From: an uncultured Actinomycetes bacterium
GTDB lineage: Bacteria; Actinomycetota; Actinomycetes; Actinomycetales; Bifidobacteriaceae
Direction: 5' to 3'
Length of the DNA: 64,000 nucleotides
Assembly: GCA_900314875.1 (NCBI GenBank)
Contig: OMWX01000004.1
Coordinates: 90,824 to 154,823, forward strand
The translations under genes and the position numbers were made by a program. This document shows positions 31,801 through 40,551 of this stretch, in pieces. The notes beneath the pieces were generated by a model. It was not told the DNA's origin. It made no database searches and saw only the letters and a list, made by a program, of their open reading frames with translations. Numbering within the stretch: the stretch's first letter is position 1; every line of letters begins with the position of its first letter.

Positions 31801-34412
31801 CGCTTAAATGCGGATATGGAAGATATTATTGGCGTGTTCTGATAAGTTCGGCCGACGGCAAAGTCGTTTATACTCCCCCGCGCGAACAGTCGGAGTCATT
31901 TGATGTCATCGATGTTGAATCCGAATCGTCGGAACCTGTTTTCACGTCAGATATGAGCGTTGCGGATACTTTGATTTTCAAGGGCAGAATTCCTGCGGGA
32001 ACGAAGTATTTTTCGCAGTTGTGGAAGGTTGAAAAGGACGGAAGTCTGTCCGGTCCTGTTGCTCAGACGGCTGAAAAAACGATTGAAACAGATCGAATCG
32101 GCACCGATGCAAATCCGCTGAAAATAATGACCGAGCCGATTGCGCCTCCCGAAGGCGGCTGGGGAGCCGGAACATATCAGTTCAGATTCAAAGTATTTTC
32201 TCCGGATGAAACGGGCGGAAATATCGATGCCGGCATTATCGGCGAAAAATCCGAGGTTGTCGCGGATTTGGCGAGCGTTGACTCGCGCGAAAGCGAGGAT
32301 TGGCAGCAGTCGCCGCACGAAAAAGCGGGATATGCGAAAAATGAGCTGATCTGGGACGGTTCTGACGATCTGAAAGAGAGATTTAACGTAATTTCCATTT
32401 CGACATCCGCGAAAGACTGTTCTTCCGCGCACGAGTATAACGGCGAATATTATGTTGACGTCACGCAAGGCGCCGACGTATCGGATCATGCGTTTATAGA
32501 AGGCGAAATTCCGCAAGGATACAGGCTCGGATTCGTTTTATTCAAGCAGAGCGAAGATACAGGGCATCCTACGGCAATCGATCAGGCGATCGCGGTTCTC
32601 GATCCTGTTGTTTTGCCGGCATCTGCGAAAGAAGCGCATTCTCCGGCCGTGCGCATTGAAGATCCCGGCAACTATTACTGGGTTTGGAGTCTTCAGAAAC
32701 CGGACGGAAGCAATTTTATGCCGAACGGCATTCCAGCCGCGTATTCCCGGATTCGCATACCTTCCGAAAGCTTCCATGCTTCGAGAATCACCACTTCGAC
32801 ATACAAATGGAATTCGGTAGGCGGCAAACTTGCGGATGTGGCGCGCATTGAGGGCGTTCTGCCGAAAGAATCGTCGATAACATTTTCTCTGTTCGATTAT
32901 GCGAATGATGCGAAAATCGGCGAAACCGAGTCTGTTGCGCTGTCTTCTCTCGGATATGAAGGTTCGACTCCTAAAGGATACGAGCAGATTGAAAGCCCTT
33001 CGCTTACAGTTTCTGAGCAGGGAGATTATTACTGGGTCGATTCGGTTAAACTTCCCGGAGAAAAAGATAATTTCCATACGGGAGAAGAGCATTCCGCGCC
33101 GGAATCAGTTCATGCCGCAAACGTAAGAACGGATACGGCGGTCGAAGTGATTGCGGGGACTGCGATTTCCGATCATGCTGTATTAAGCGGATTTGATATC
33201 GGTTCGCAGTCCGGCAATACAGACAGCTCTGTAAAGCAGGATATTTGCGCTCGCTGGACCTTGTACCGTCACAGCGGCTCCGACGAACCGAATGATGACG
33301 AACAGGTTTTTCCGTCTTCAGAATGGCAGAAAATCGCGCCCGGACAGACCGAGGCGGTTTCTGAGCCGGTTTGCGTCGATGAAGTCGGAATATACTATTG
33401 GGTTATCGAAGTTGCCGATGCGGCGGACAATTATCGGATTATCGCGCAAGGAAACAGGCGAGACCCCGATGAAACTTTTCGAACAATCGAAGCGAAATCG
33501 CATACGGATTCCGTTGTGAAAGCGGGAGAAAAAATATACGACACAGTCGATATAACCGGTCCGATTGCGGAAAATACTCGCATATCGTGGAGGTTGTTTG
33601 AACAGAAAGGTGCAGACGCTTCGCAAGATGCGCAAACAGGAGAGGAAACGTATCGCGACATAACCGCTGAAGAAGCCGCTCAGGCTTTGCAGACCGGACA
33701 TTTGAGCGCAGCGAGCCCGGAAGCGGTTCTGCCCGATTATGCCGGAACATTCTACTGGGTGTTCGAGCTTACTGCTCCCAAACGCGGCGGAGGACTTGAG
33801 GAACAGCCGTTCTTTACCGACCGGGCGCGCACGGAAGAAGAAACTGTCAATACCGTGAATGTCGTAACGCAATCTGCGGAAAAAACTGCCGTAGCGCCGA
33901 CTGTAATTCACGATATCGCATACATCGAAGGCAGCATTCCCGACGGAAACTACTGCATGGAATTCGAATTGTGGGCTGCGGTTCATGACAATCCCTCAGG
34001 AAACGGACAGGACTCAGAGCAGAACTCAGAACAGAGCGCAGAGAAGTCTGCCGGCGAATCTGCCAATGATGTTTTGGTCGCAAAAACAGCCTGCAATGCG
34101 GTTTCTCCCATGTCAGACACGGTTCAAAGCGACGGCATAGACGTTTTCCGGGAAGCAGATTATTACTGGCGAGAACGTCTGACGGATATGAATACGGGCA
34201 GAGAAGTGTGTTACGGACTTCCGCGCGTTCAATCGGAAAGCGTTGTTGTCACGCGTCCTCCTCTGCCCGATACGGGAGCTGCCAAATCGCTTTTCGTTTC
34301 CGGGATTGCGGCCGCGTTTTTCGCAGCCGGCGGAATGTATTCGATTGTTTTGAAAGTGAAAAGATATTATTCGTCCTGGCCTGCGGAAGGAAAACATATG
34401 AGAAAAAAGTAA
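28812..34412 (+). CDS. Giant LPxTG surface protein with thioester-like domain and repeat array
   Basis: A 1866-residue sortase-anchored protein. A signal segment (ITAILLVLATAAAMF) is followed by a TQxA/thioester-like domain: Cys in QYCMEW and the Gln of LTQASIAYLVHEYL would form the internal bond. Next come roughly eleven divergent repeats of 110-150 residues. Each opens with a DxxxIxGxIP-like strand and closes with a GxYYW-V strand ending in SE. The carboxy terminus has LPDTG, a membrane helix (LFVSGIAAAFFAAGGMYSIVL) and a basic tail. GTG 28812 is preceded by AAAGGAG. The architecture matches actinobacterial adhesins with isopeptide or VaFE-type repeats. The ligand is unknown and no sortase gene is in the window. 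Confidence 0.85.
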   Translation: MNRIKADMLRNMKEKTGNRIHIPAFLRITAILLVLATAAAMFVHPETANSAIRNGQNPGFAVGANKYELGVYYWHSPVSSGGYGNQYCMEWNSPDLGRPVESSSEITDPNARAIAYLAEKHKEDRDDLTQASIAYLVHEYLEVTPESRAWWNAWKNDNIGELNSLGVTARSRELMSEAPANISGVRADYSFYSQKGTFSPQITGLDGNYTRGVGFTLTDTNDVIRFDATGTNSISLTTDGTAQQVDWTAVRSGESHVEIVFNSGNGIRHHKTASQDMFDFGNFAARAQGAVNFSVFAPFLPAVSTNVSKHELQRGQTVKDTVTSFVPDGGQWTPSVAVKAKGYYFIGGQDILQRIEKGENETAAEYLRRIESLRGQPVATAEAVFDHAGQTVEAEALKTDTGEPWTNPEDGKFGAWLWTIEKNSQENDVKDRIVSDYADVFGQVAESDVHSVIPSERSEIIEKSTYPGQEIADTIYLKGFPQDFGQFKGKTEGDVYYSADNTELKVRLWWSGESYDGTEVVPWDKLSQYRPDSKEEPAEDEHHKLVGEYEYDIADLIASENVNYNPQVGLTLTVGRSGAKQSNGREAPVIVADKQGYYTFVAQYSACSRAQGFISAYDDVSESTLVREQQRQVDMVTNANPGTANVGEVFRDVAHISGRGTNAQVLEKGAYVTFTAYEPVSGYPDISAGKLLDNVPVYLTDEQIDGLQQGRPADVFSPEVTANKSGYVYWQAVLRDKDSNPIVTGVLGESSETVRIQAGGIVSTSAMKQGAVGEPIWDEITVSDRTVSQGGSVQTGNIPEGSSVTVELFRFDGHPQNNGENKAVAVRTYPVDTSKFASRPGSYTFRAGDDGFFVPNSAGMYYWVATLRDNNGAVLDKGEYGEASERTSVQGYSTQTAKKWLSVPKDAYAAQTVCTYDVMTQNAYDYVSGDHGVEAADTVKGTVYRFELWKQSETGTADNDTKVWQGNEHDMPDIITDADQHHRQGNKIKSENVDISALKCGYGRYYWRVLISSADGKVVYTPPREQSESFDVIDVESESSEPVFTSDMSVADTLIFKGRIPAGTKYFSQLWKVEKDGSLSGPVAQTAEKTIETDRIGTDANPLKIMTEPIAPPEGGWGAGTYQFRFKVFSPDETGGNIDAGIIGEKSEVVADLASVDSRESEDWQQSPHEKAGYAKNELIWDGSDDLKERFNVISISTSAKDCSSAHEYNGEYYVDVTQGADVSDHAFIEGEIPQGYRLGFVLFKQSEDTGHPTAIDQAIAVLDPVVLPASAKEAHSPAVRIEDPGNYYWVWSLQKPDGSNFMPNGIPAAYSRIRIPSESFHASRITTSTYKWNSVGGKLADVARIEGVLPKESSITFSLFDYANDAKIGETESVALSSLGYEGSTPKGYEQIESPSLTVSEQGDYYWVDSVKLPGEKDNFHTGEEHSAPESVHAANVRTDTAVEVIAGTAISDHAVLSGFDIGSQSGNTDSSVKQDICARWTLYRHSGSDEPNDDEQVFPSSEWQKIAPGQTEAVSEPVCVDEVGIYYWVIEVADAADNYRIIAQGNRRDPDETFRTIEAKSHTDSVVKAGEKIYDTVDITGPIAENTRISWRLFEQKGADASQDAQTGEETYRDITAEEAAQALQTGHLSAASPEAVLPDYAGTFYWVFELTAPKRGGGLEEQPFFTDRARTEEETVNTVNVVTQSAEKTAVAPTVIHDIAYIEGSIPDGNYCMEFELWAAVHDNPSGNGQDSEQNSEQSAEKSAGESANDVLVAKTACNAVSPMSDTVQSDGIDVFREADYYWRERLTDMNTGREVCYGLPRVQSESVVVTRPPLPDTGAAKSLFVSGIAAAFFAAGGMYSIVLKVKRYYSSWPAEGKHMRKK

Positions 34413-34569
34413 ACAAATAAACGAAAACTTCTGCCGTCCGCCGTATTTTCCGCGTGTTTTATTCGCTTGCGATTCGCGCTTTTACTGCCTTTCGAACCGA
34501 AAGTTTTAAGAGTAGAATCGCGTATAAGTTCAAGCGAAATATTTTAAAACGGGGAATAAGACATCATAT

Positions 34570-35334
34570 ATGAAATACGGCGAATTGGCGGATGAAAATA
34601 TCGAACCGGACCGCGCGAAACAGATAAAAGACAATGTGCGCGCGGTTCTGGATTCGATTGCGCTCGCGGAAGAACAGGCAGAGCGGGAAAAATCGTCAGT
34701 GTCGCTTTTGGCAGCCGTCAAAACGCGCACGACAGGGGAAATCTTTGCAGCTTTGGAAGCCGGAGTGCGCGTAATCGGAGAAAATCGTCCTCAGGAAATT
34801 GAGGCTAAAAGACAGTCTTTGCAGAAAGTCTGCGCCGAAAAACAGCTTGAATTCGAATATCATCTGATCGGACAGCTGCAGACAAACAAAATCAACAAAG
34901 TATTGCCTTATGTCGACTGCATCGAATCTGTGGACAGTCTGAAAACGGCGGCGGCTCTGTCAAAACGGCTCGAATCGGCCGGGCGCGAAAAAATCGGCGT
35001 ACTGCTTGAAGTCAACGAGTCTGCAGAGGCAACGAAATCCGGCTGCTCTCCCGAAGAAGCATTCGATTTGGCTTGCGAAATCGCGCAGATTGAGGGCATA
35101 GAACTTCGCGGTCTTATGACAACCGGAATGCGCGGCGGCGGCGAAATCGAGCTGCGGCGCTGTTTTTCAAGTCTCAGAGAATTGCGCGACCGTCTGCTTT
35201 CGTCAAAAAATAAGGGCACCGAAAAATGCGTCGAATTGTCCATGGGAATGTCAGGCGATTACAAATATGCGATTGCGGAAGGAAGCACGATTGTGCGATT
35301 GGGAACCGTGATTTTCGGACCGAGAACATTTTGA
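34570..35334 (+). CDS. yggS: YggS/PROSC family pyridoxal-phosphate homeostasis protein
   Basis: PLP-binding protein that buffers vitamin B6. It has 254 residues on a TIM barrel: LLAAVKTRTTGEI with the PLP lysine, IGENRPQE, YHLIGQLQTNKI, LLEVNESAEATKSG, LRGLMTTG, and LSMGMSGDYKYAIAEGSTIVRLGTVIFG at the end, all YggS signatures. The start at ATG 34570 lacks a clear ribosome-binding site. In this class yggS often neighbours ftsZ; here it stands alone after the surface protein. Confidence 0.92.
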   Translation: MKYGELADENIEPDRAKQIKDNVRAVLDSIALAEEQAEREKSSVSLLAAVKTRTTGEIFAALEAGVRVIGENRPQEIEAKRQSLQKVCAEKQLEFEYHLIGQLQTNKINKVLPYVDCIESVDSLKTAAALSKRLESAGREKIGVLLEVNESAEATKSGCSPEEAFDLACEIAQIEGIELRGLMTTGMRGGGEIELRRCFSSLRELRDRLLSSKNKGTEKCVELSMGMSGDYKYAIAEGSTIVRLGTVIFGPRTF

Positions 35335-35383
35335 GGCTTTCGGACATTTTGGAACTTTTGAGCGTTTTGTGACGTGTGGCGGC

Positions 35384-35389
35384 TATGCT
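35384..35389 (+). promoter_or_regulatory. -10 element for a leaderless transcript
   Basis: TATGCT at 35384-35389 lies 7 nt before ATG 35397 with no ribosome-binding site between. Confidence 0.6.
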
Positions 35390-35396
35390 TTAGAGT

Positions 35397-36257
35397 ATGA
35401 GAATCGCACGTTTCAGTTATACGCCGGACAGTTCTGCGCAGGAGAGTTCTTCCGCTGCCGGAAGCATAGGGTACGCGTTTGTTCAGAAAGACGAATCAGA
35501 CGGCAAAGATTATCTTGTCGAGCTGAACGGTTTTCCGCTTTCGGGCGCGCTGACCGAGCCTACGGGACGCAGATTTGATCTGAATCAGAGCGAAATAAGG
35601 TTGCTTTCGCCGGTTATTCCGTCAAAAATATTTGGTCTGGCAAGAAATTATCGCGCTCATGCCGACTATATCAATGAAAAAAATCCCGGAATACTCGATA
35701 AAAACGAGTCTATAACGGAAAAAATGATGATTTTCACAAAACCGTCGACTTCAGTTGTCGGACCTGACGATGCGATTGTAATGCCCTCGTATTCGGAAAA
35801 TATGAATTTCGAGCCGGAATTGGCGATCGTTATCGGAAGCATTGCAAAAAATGTCGACGAAGCTTCCGCGATGAATTACGTTCTGGGCGCGACATGCGTC
35901 AATGACGTTACTCTTCGCGATTTGCAGGGAAGCGATCCGATGTGGACGCGAGCGAAAGGTTTTGACACTTCATGTCCGTTAGGACCGTGGATTGAAACCG
36001 ATATTGACGTAAACAATGCGGATATATCATTCAGGCTTAACGGCGAGGAAGTTCCGCAGGCAAGCGGGAATACTGCGAATCTGATACATTCGATCTCTTC
36101 GCAGATTGCATTTATTTCCGGTTTTTCCACGCTGCTTCCCGGCGATGTGATTATGACCGGAACGCCTTTTGCGACGGGCACTCTCAAGCCTGGAGACGAA
36201 GCGGAAGTGACTGTGGGCGGAATCGGAACGCTTAGAAACGTTGTCATATCGGGATGA
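35397..36257 (+). CDS. Fumarylacetoacetate hydrolase family protein
   Basis: FAH-fold hydrolase or decarboxylase of 286 residues. A short amino-terminal lobe is followed by the catalytic domain. It shows IFGLARNYRAHA, FTKPSTSVVGPDDAIV, NFEPELAIVIG with metal-binding Glu residues, GATCVNDVTLRDLQ, TSCPLGPWIE, and the MTGTPFATGTLKPGDE loop. Members act on 2-oxo acids such as acylpyruvates and oxaloacetate; the substrate cannot be told from sequence. It is transcribed independently, probably leaderless. Confidence 0.9.
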   Translation: MRIARFSYTPDSSAQESSSAAGSIGYAFVQKDESDGKDYLVELNGFPLSGALTEPTGRRFDLNQSEIRLLSPVIPSKIFGLARNYRAHADYINEKNPGILDKNESITEKMMIFTKPSTSVVGPDDAIVMPSYSENMNFEPELAIVIGSIAKNVDEASAMNYVLGATCVNDVTLRDLQGSDPMWTRAKGFDTSCPLGPWIETDIDVNNADISFRLNGEEVPQASGNTANLIHSISSQIAFISGFSTLLPGDVIMTGTPFATGTLKPGDEAEVTVGGIGTLRNVVISG

Positions 36258-36299
36258 CGTTTGTTTGGCTGTCCCCGCAAAAGATTTTAAGAAAAAACA

Positions 36300-36332
36300 T
36301 ATATTCCCGATATTTGGGATTACGGGAATATA
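36300..36332. promoter_or_regulatory. 10-bp hairpin upstream of hom
   Basis: TATATTCCCG at 36300-36309 pairs perfectly with CGGGAATATA at 36323-36332 across a 13-nt loop. No T tract follows on the plus strand, but T-rich sequence follows on the minus strand. It could be an operator or a terminator. Confidence 0.4.
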
Positions 36333-36434
36333 AAATTAGGAAAAACTTAGAAAAACGCAATGTTTCGATAAAAATAGAAACAGCGGCGATTTTCGAAAAC
36401 GAGAACAAGATTACGGAAAAAAGAAAGGTTGAAA

Positions 36435-37724
36435 ATGGCAACCGATGAAGCACCGATTCGCATTGCTTTGCTCGGAGCGGGAACTGTGGGATCGCAGACC
36501 GCGCGTTTGCTGGTCGAGCAAAAAGAGGCGCTGGAAAAAAGAGTCGGACACGGCATTGAACTTGTCGGCGTGGCAACTCTCGATCCTGTCGACGATCCGT
36601 GGATCGATCAGTCGATTGTTACGGACAATGCAGCTCAGCTGGTAACTCGCGCAGACATTGTAATCGAGCTTATCGGCGGCATAGAGCCTGCCCGCACGTT
36701 TGTTCTTTCCGCAATTGAACACGGCGCTTCCGTAGTGACTGCAAACAAGGCTTTGCTGGCAAAACACGGTTCGGAAATTTACAGAGCTGCCGCGGACAAG
36801 GGAGTAGACGTTTATTTTGAGGCTTCCGTCGGCGGCGCGATTCCGATTATCTGCCCGCTTCGCAACTCGCTTGTCGGAGACAAAATCAACAGAATCATGG
36901 GAATCGTAAACGGAACGACCAACTACATTCTCGATGAGATGACAACCAAGAATCTCGATTTTGATTCGGTTCTTAAAGATGCTCAGGAAAAAGGCTTTGC
37001 CGAAGCCGATCCGACTGCTGACATTGACGGTTTCGATGCTGCTTCCAAAGCTGCCATCATGGCCTGCTTGGCGTTCAATCGCGATGTGCGCATTGACGAT
37101 GTTTACGTCGAAGGCATTCGAAGCATTACAGCCGAGGATATTGCTGCGGCCGGAGAGCTTAACCGAGTCATTAAACTGCTTGCCGTTGTCGAGCAGGATG
37201 AAACCGGAATTTCTGCCGGTGTTTATCCTGTCATGATTCCGGAAGAGCATCAGCTTGCCAAAGTAGGCGGCTCCTTTAATGCTGTTTTTGTAGAAGGCGA
37301 AGCTTCCGACGATCTTATGTTCTACGGCAGAGGCGCGGGCGGAGCTCCTACGGCTTCTGCAGTTGTAGGTGATGCGATTACCGCAGCCCGTCATCGCGCG
37401 AAAGGCGTAACCGGCTCTTCGATTCCGCTGTTCTCCGATGCTCCGATTAAGAATGCTGCCGACGGAGAAGACGTGTACTTCATGCGCATGCGCGTAAAGG
37501 ATCAAGTTGGCGTGCTCGCGAAAGTTTCGCAGATTTTCGCCGATTCGAATGTTTCGATTAAAGCCGTGCAGCAGCATGAAAAAGAAGAATCGTCGAAAAC
37601 TCACGATCTTTGGATTCTTACCCATGCAACTACGGGCCGCACTATTCGCGATATCTCGGACAAGCTTGAGAAAAGCGATTTCATTGATTCCGTTCTGTCG
37701 ACCATGCGCGTATTCGGAGAATAA
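36435..37724 (+). CDS. hom: Homoserine dehydrogenase
   Basis: Reduces aspartate semialdehyde to homoserine, the branch to threonine and methionine. The 429 residues have the Rossmann GAGTVGSQTA, ELIGGIEPA, VTANKALLAKHG, GIVNGTTNYILDEM, the catalytic EADPTADIDGFDAASKA, and a carboxy-terminal ACT domain starting near FMRMRVKDQVGVLAKV that usually mediates threonine feedback. ATG 36435 has GAAAGG upstream; TTG 36429 is possible. thrB follows after 3 bp. Confidence 0.97.
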   Translation: MATDEAPIRIALLGAGTVGSQTARLLVEQKEALEKRVGHGIELVGVATLDPVDDPWIDQSIVTDNAAQLVTRADIVIELIGGIEPARTFVLSAIEHGASVVTANKALLAKHGSEIYRAAADKGVDVYFEASVGGAIPIICPLRNSLVGDKINRIMGIVNGTTNYILDEMTTKNLDFDSVLKDAQEKGFAEADPTADIDGFDAASKAAIMACLAFNRDVRIDDVYVEGIRSITAEDIAAAGELNRVIKLLAVVEQDETGISAGVYPVMIPEEHQLAKVGGSFNAVFVEGEASDDLMFYGRGAGGAPTASAVVGDAITAARHRAKGVTGSSIPLFSDAPIKNAADGEDVYFMRMRVKDQVGVLAKVSQIFADSNVSIKAVQQHEKEESSKTHDLWILTHATTGRTIRDISDKLEKSDFIDSVLSTMRVFGE

Positions 37725-37727
37725 ATT

Positions 37728-38768
37728 ATGCGTTCGGAGCAAAATCACACTGTCCGCATAACGGTTCCCGCGACTTCTGCGAACCTCGGACCCGGATTTG
37801 ATGCTTTCGGTCTTGCGCTCGAAATGCGCGACGAGCTTGAGTTTTCGATTCCCGACGGCAATCGCGTTGAAATCGATATTTGCGGCGAGGGCAGCGATTC
37901 GCTTCCCCGTGACGAGTCTCATCTGGTGGTTCGCGCTTTTCGCAAGGCTCAGGAAGAGATTTGCGGCGAGACGACCGGCGTGGTTCTTAAAGCGAACAAT
38001 CGCATTCCTCAGGCGAGAGGTTTGGGTTCTTCAGCGGAAGCGATTGTTTCCGGAGTTGCGGCTGCGCTTGCTTTGGCGGGAAAAAACATAGAAGAAAGTT
38101 CCGTTAAAGATACGCTTTTCGATATAGCAGCGCGAATCGAAGGGCATCCGGACAATGTGGCTCCGGCCGTGTACGGACAGATGACCGCTTCCTGGTCGGC
38201 TCCGGCGAATCCGACTCCGTTGCCGGGACAAGCCGAATCGGCGGCGAACGCAATTTTGCGCGACGGAAAACCGGGAAATCATACGATTGTTTATCCGGTT
38301 GCGGACAGCATAAACGCGTATGTTTTCATTCCCGATTATTCGCTGTCTACGGAAGAAGCGCGAAAAGCCTTGCCTGAAGCGGTTTCCCGCGCGGACGCCT
38401 TGCTTAACGTAAGCCGTGCTGCGCTGCTTCCCGCCGTGATGTCCGGAATAGTAAAAGACGCAAAAGAAGCGAATGATATTCTTATGTCTGCCACGGTTGA
38501 CGTGCTGCATCAGGATTACCGCAGACCGCTTATGATGCCGTCGGCCGAGCTTGTCGACGATATGCGCGATGCTTCATTCGCTGCTGCGATTTCCGGAGCG
38601 GGTCCGTGCGTGCTGGTTCTTCATGCGGGAAGCGGTCAAGACTGCGGCGATCAAGACTGCGGCGAGACCGAAATTAAGCGCATAGCGCAAACGCATCTGG
38701 ATTCCGGACATTGGCGCATGGAACGGCTTCAGATAGCGAAAGACGGAGTCAGAGCGCAACTGAGCTGA
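37728..38768 (+). CDS. thrB: Homoserine kinase
   Basis: GHMP-family kinase that phosphorylates homoserine on the way to threonine. PATSANLGPGFDAFGLAL opens the protein, RGLGSSAEAIVSG is the ATP-binding GHMP loop, EGHPDNVAPAVYG is the substrate region, and AISGAGPCVLVL is the third motif. There are 346 residues. A small duplication (GQDCGDQDCGE) lies near residue 305. It forms a tight pair with hom. Confidence 0.96.
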   Translation: MRSEQNHTVRITVPATSANLGPGFDAFGLALEMRDELEFSIPDGNRVEIDICGEGSDSLPRDESHLVVRAFRKAQEEICGETTGVVLKANNRIPQARGLGSSAEAIVSGVAAALALAGKNIEESSVKDTLFDIAARIEGHPDNVAPAVYGQMTASWSAPANPTPLPGQAESAANAILRDGKPGNHTIVYPVADSINAYVFIPDYSLSTEEARKALPEAVSRADALLNVSRAALLPAVMSGIVKDAKEANDILMSATVDVLHQDYRRPLMMPSAELVDDMRDASFAAAISGAGPCVLVLHAGSGQDCGDQDCGETEIKRIAQTHLDSGHWRMERLQIAKDGVRAQLS

Positions 38769-38811
38769 TTTTCGCTTATAACATTTCGTTTTTATCACAG
38801 ATTTTCATTGC

Positions 38812-38855
38812 TCAATGCCCCCGTTTAAGCTGATTCGGGGGGTATTATTGTTTTT
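38812..38855 (+). terminator. Rho-independent terminator after thrB
   Basis: CCCCCG at 38818-38823 pairs with CGGGGG at 38836-38841. The stem is extended by AAT/ATT-type pairs, and TATTATTGTTTTTA follows. Confidence 0.72.
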
Positions 38856-38950
38856 ATTGAGGAAGAAAGAAAGCGGATTGCAGCGCAGTTCGGCACAGTG
38901 TTTGCGCAAAATCGCAAAAAGAGAGACAAAAGAGAGAAAGGACAAAGATA

Positions 38951-40498
38951 ATGTCCGACAATACAATATCCGACAGTGCAGCATTCGACAGTGCAATGCC
39001 TGATAATGCGGCTCCTGACAGTGCGGCTCCCGACAGTGCGACGACGGACGAAATAAGATCAGGAAGCGTCAGATCCGGTTTTGTTCCGGTTATTCTGGCT
39101 TCGGAATCGCCGGCTCGCAGAAAGCTTCTGCTTGACGCCGGCATACGTCCCACGGTGCAAGTTTCGCGCGTTGACGAGGAAGCAGCTTTGCAAAAACGAG
39201 CGGACGAATACGGAATCGACGTAAAAGACATATCCGTTTCGGACCGCGTTTTAATCCTTGCTTCTGCAAAAGCTCACGCGGTTTTTGAACGCAGACAGCA
39301 ATTTAAAGCCGCAGTTGAGCGAGCAAAAGGAAAATACGTCGTAAGCAAACCGCTCCGAGACGGCTACGGTTCGATAGATCGCGTCGAATCGCTGCCTGAA
39401 GTGCAGAAACGTCAAAGCATTCAGACCGCTACCGAAAACGGTCCGCTTATTATCGGCTGCGATTCGCTTTTCGAATTTGACGGTCGGGTTGTCGGCAAAC
39501 CGCATACGGCTCAGCGCGCTGAAGAAACGCTGAAACTTATGAAATCGCAGCGCGGAACCTTGTGGACAGGACACTGCATTATCAATATGGCGGACGGCAG
39601 CGAAGAATATGAATTAAGCCACGCGCAGGTTGTTTTGGGCGATTATTCCGACGAGGATATTCGCGAATATGTCAAAACCGGGGAACCGCTTAACGTGGCC
39701 GGCGGATTCACTCTTGACGGTTTGGGAGCTGCATTTATCGATTCTATTCAGGGAGACCCCAGTTCGATAATCGGACTGAGCCTGCCCACAGTGCGCTCTG
39801 CAGTTGAAAAGCTCGCAATTGCATGGCCGCAGCTTTGGAATGCGATTAACGAAGGCGAAGAAAGTCCCGAACCGCGTCCGGCAGTCGGAAACGAGGTTTC
39901 CTCCGGCGAAGAGCAGACTGCCGTGCCTGCGAGAGAAAATATCGAAGCTCGCAGCGGGCTGAACCGCAAATACCCCGTGTCCGTGCCGGATACGAATGTG
40001 CGCCAGCCGGGGGATTCCTGGGTCGAATGCGACTGCGGCCGCAGTCATTGGGGTGCGAATCATGCGGCGGGAATGCTTATTGCGCGCGCGGACGAAAACG
40101 GAAACGCAACTCACGTGCTGCTGCAGCATCGCGCGCTTTGGAGCGCTGAAGGCGGCAAATGGGGAATTCCCGGCGGTGCGGTCGCAAGCGGCGAATCTGT
40201 TATCGCCGGAGCTTTGCGCGAAACGAACGAGGAAGCCGGAGTTGAGCCTGACAGCGTTGACATAGTCGGAGCATGGTGCGAAGACCACGGCAGCTGGAGT
40301 TATACTACGGTTTTCGCTTTCGAACGCGAAGGCTTTGAAATAATCCCCTCGGCAGCAGATGATGAAAGCATTGACGTCGCCTGGGTTGACGTAAATGAGG
40401 TTTCCGATTTGCCGCTTCTGTCCGCATTTGCCCGCGACTGGCCGGCTTTTGCGCAGAAATTAAGCGGATTGTATGCGGAAAATATAATGGCAGAATAA
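38951..40498 (+). CDS. maf: Maf-like nucleotide pyrophosphatase fused to a Nudix hydrolase
   Basis: A 515-residue two-domain protein. An Asp/Ser/Ala-rich leader of about 38 residues (repeats of APDSA) precedes a Maf domain: VILASESPARRKLLLDAG, then GCDSLFEFDGRVVGKP and the GGFTLDGLGAAFI block. Maf proteins hydrolyse non-canonical or canonical NTPs to NMPs. An Ala/Glu linker leads to a Nudix domain near residue 345. Its box reads GAVASGESVIAGALRETNEEAGVE, so GX5E and REXXEEXG are both intact. The loop near YGIDVKDISVSD is longer than in stand-alone Maf. ATG 38951 has AAAGGA upstream. A joint role in nucleotide-pool cleaning is inferred. Confidence 0.9.
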   Translation: MSDNTISDSAAFDSAMPDNAAPDSAAPDSATTDEIRSGSVRSGFVPVILASESPARRKLLLDAGIRPTVQVSRVDEEAALQKRADEYGIDVKDISVSDRVLILASAKAHAVFERRQQFKAAVERAKGKYVVSKPLRDGYGSIDRVESLPEVQKRQSIQTATENGPLIIGCDSLFEFDGRVVGKPHTAQRAEETLKLMKSQRGTLWTGHCIINMADGSEEYELSHAQVVLGDYSDEDIREYVKTGEPLNVAGGFTLDGLGAAFIDSIQGDPSSIIGLSLPTVRSAVEKLAIAWPQLWNAINEGEESPEPRPAVGNEVSSGEEQTAVPARENIEARSGLNRKYPVSVPDTNVRQPGDSWVECDCGRSHWGANHAAGMLIARADENGNATHVLLQHRALWSAEGGKWGIPGGAVASGESVIAGALRETNEEAGVEPDSVDIVGAWCEDHGSWSYTTVFAFEREGFEIIPSAADDESIDVAWVDVNEVSDLPLLSAFARDWPAFAQKLSGLYAENIMAE

Positions 40499-40539
40499 CT
40501 CAAAATCGCAGGGCGCGCCGTTTTGTGTAAGGGTGCTTG

Positions 40540-40545
40540 TAATAT
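40540..40545 (+). promoter_or_regulatory. -10 element for a leaderless argS transcript
   Basis: TAATAT at 40540-40545 lies 6 nt before ATG 40552, with no ribosome-binding site. Confidence 0.55.
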
Positions 40546-40551
40546 AGCAGA

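Noticed and set aside
36411..37922. 503-residue minus-strand open frame
   Set aside because: Antisense to hom and thrB, which show full catalytic motifs.
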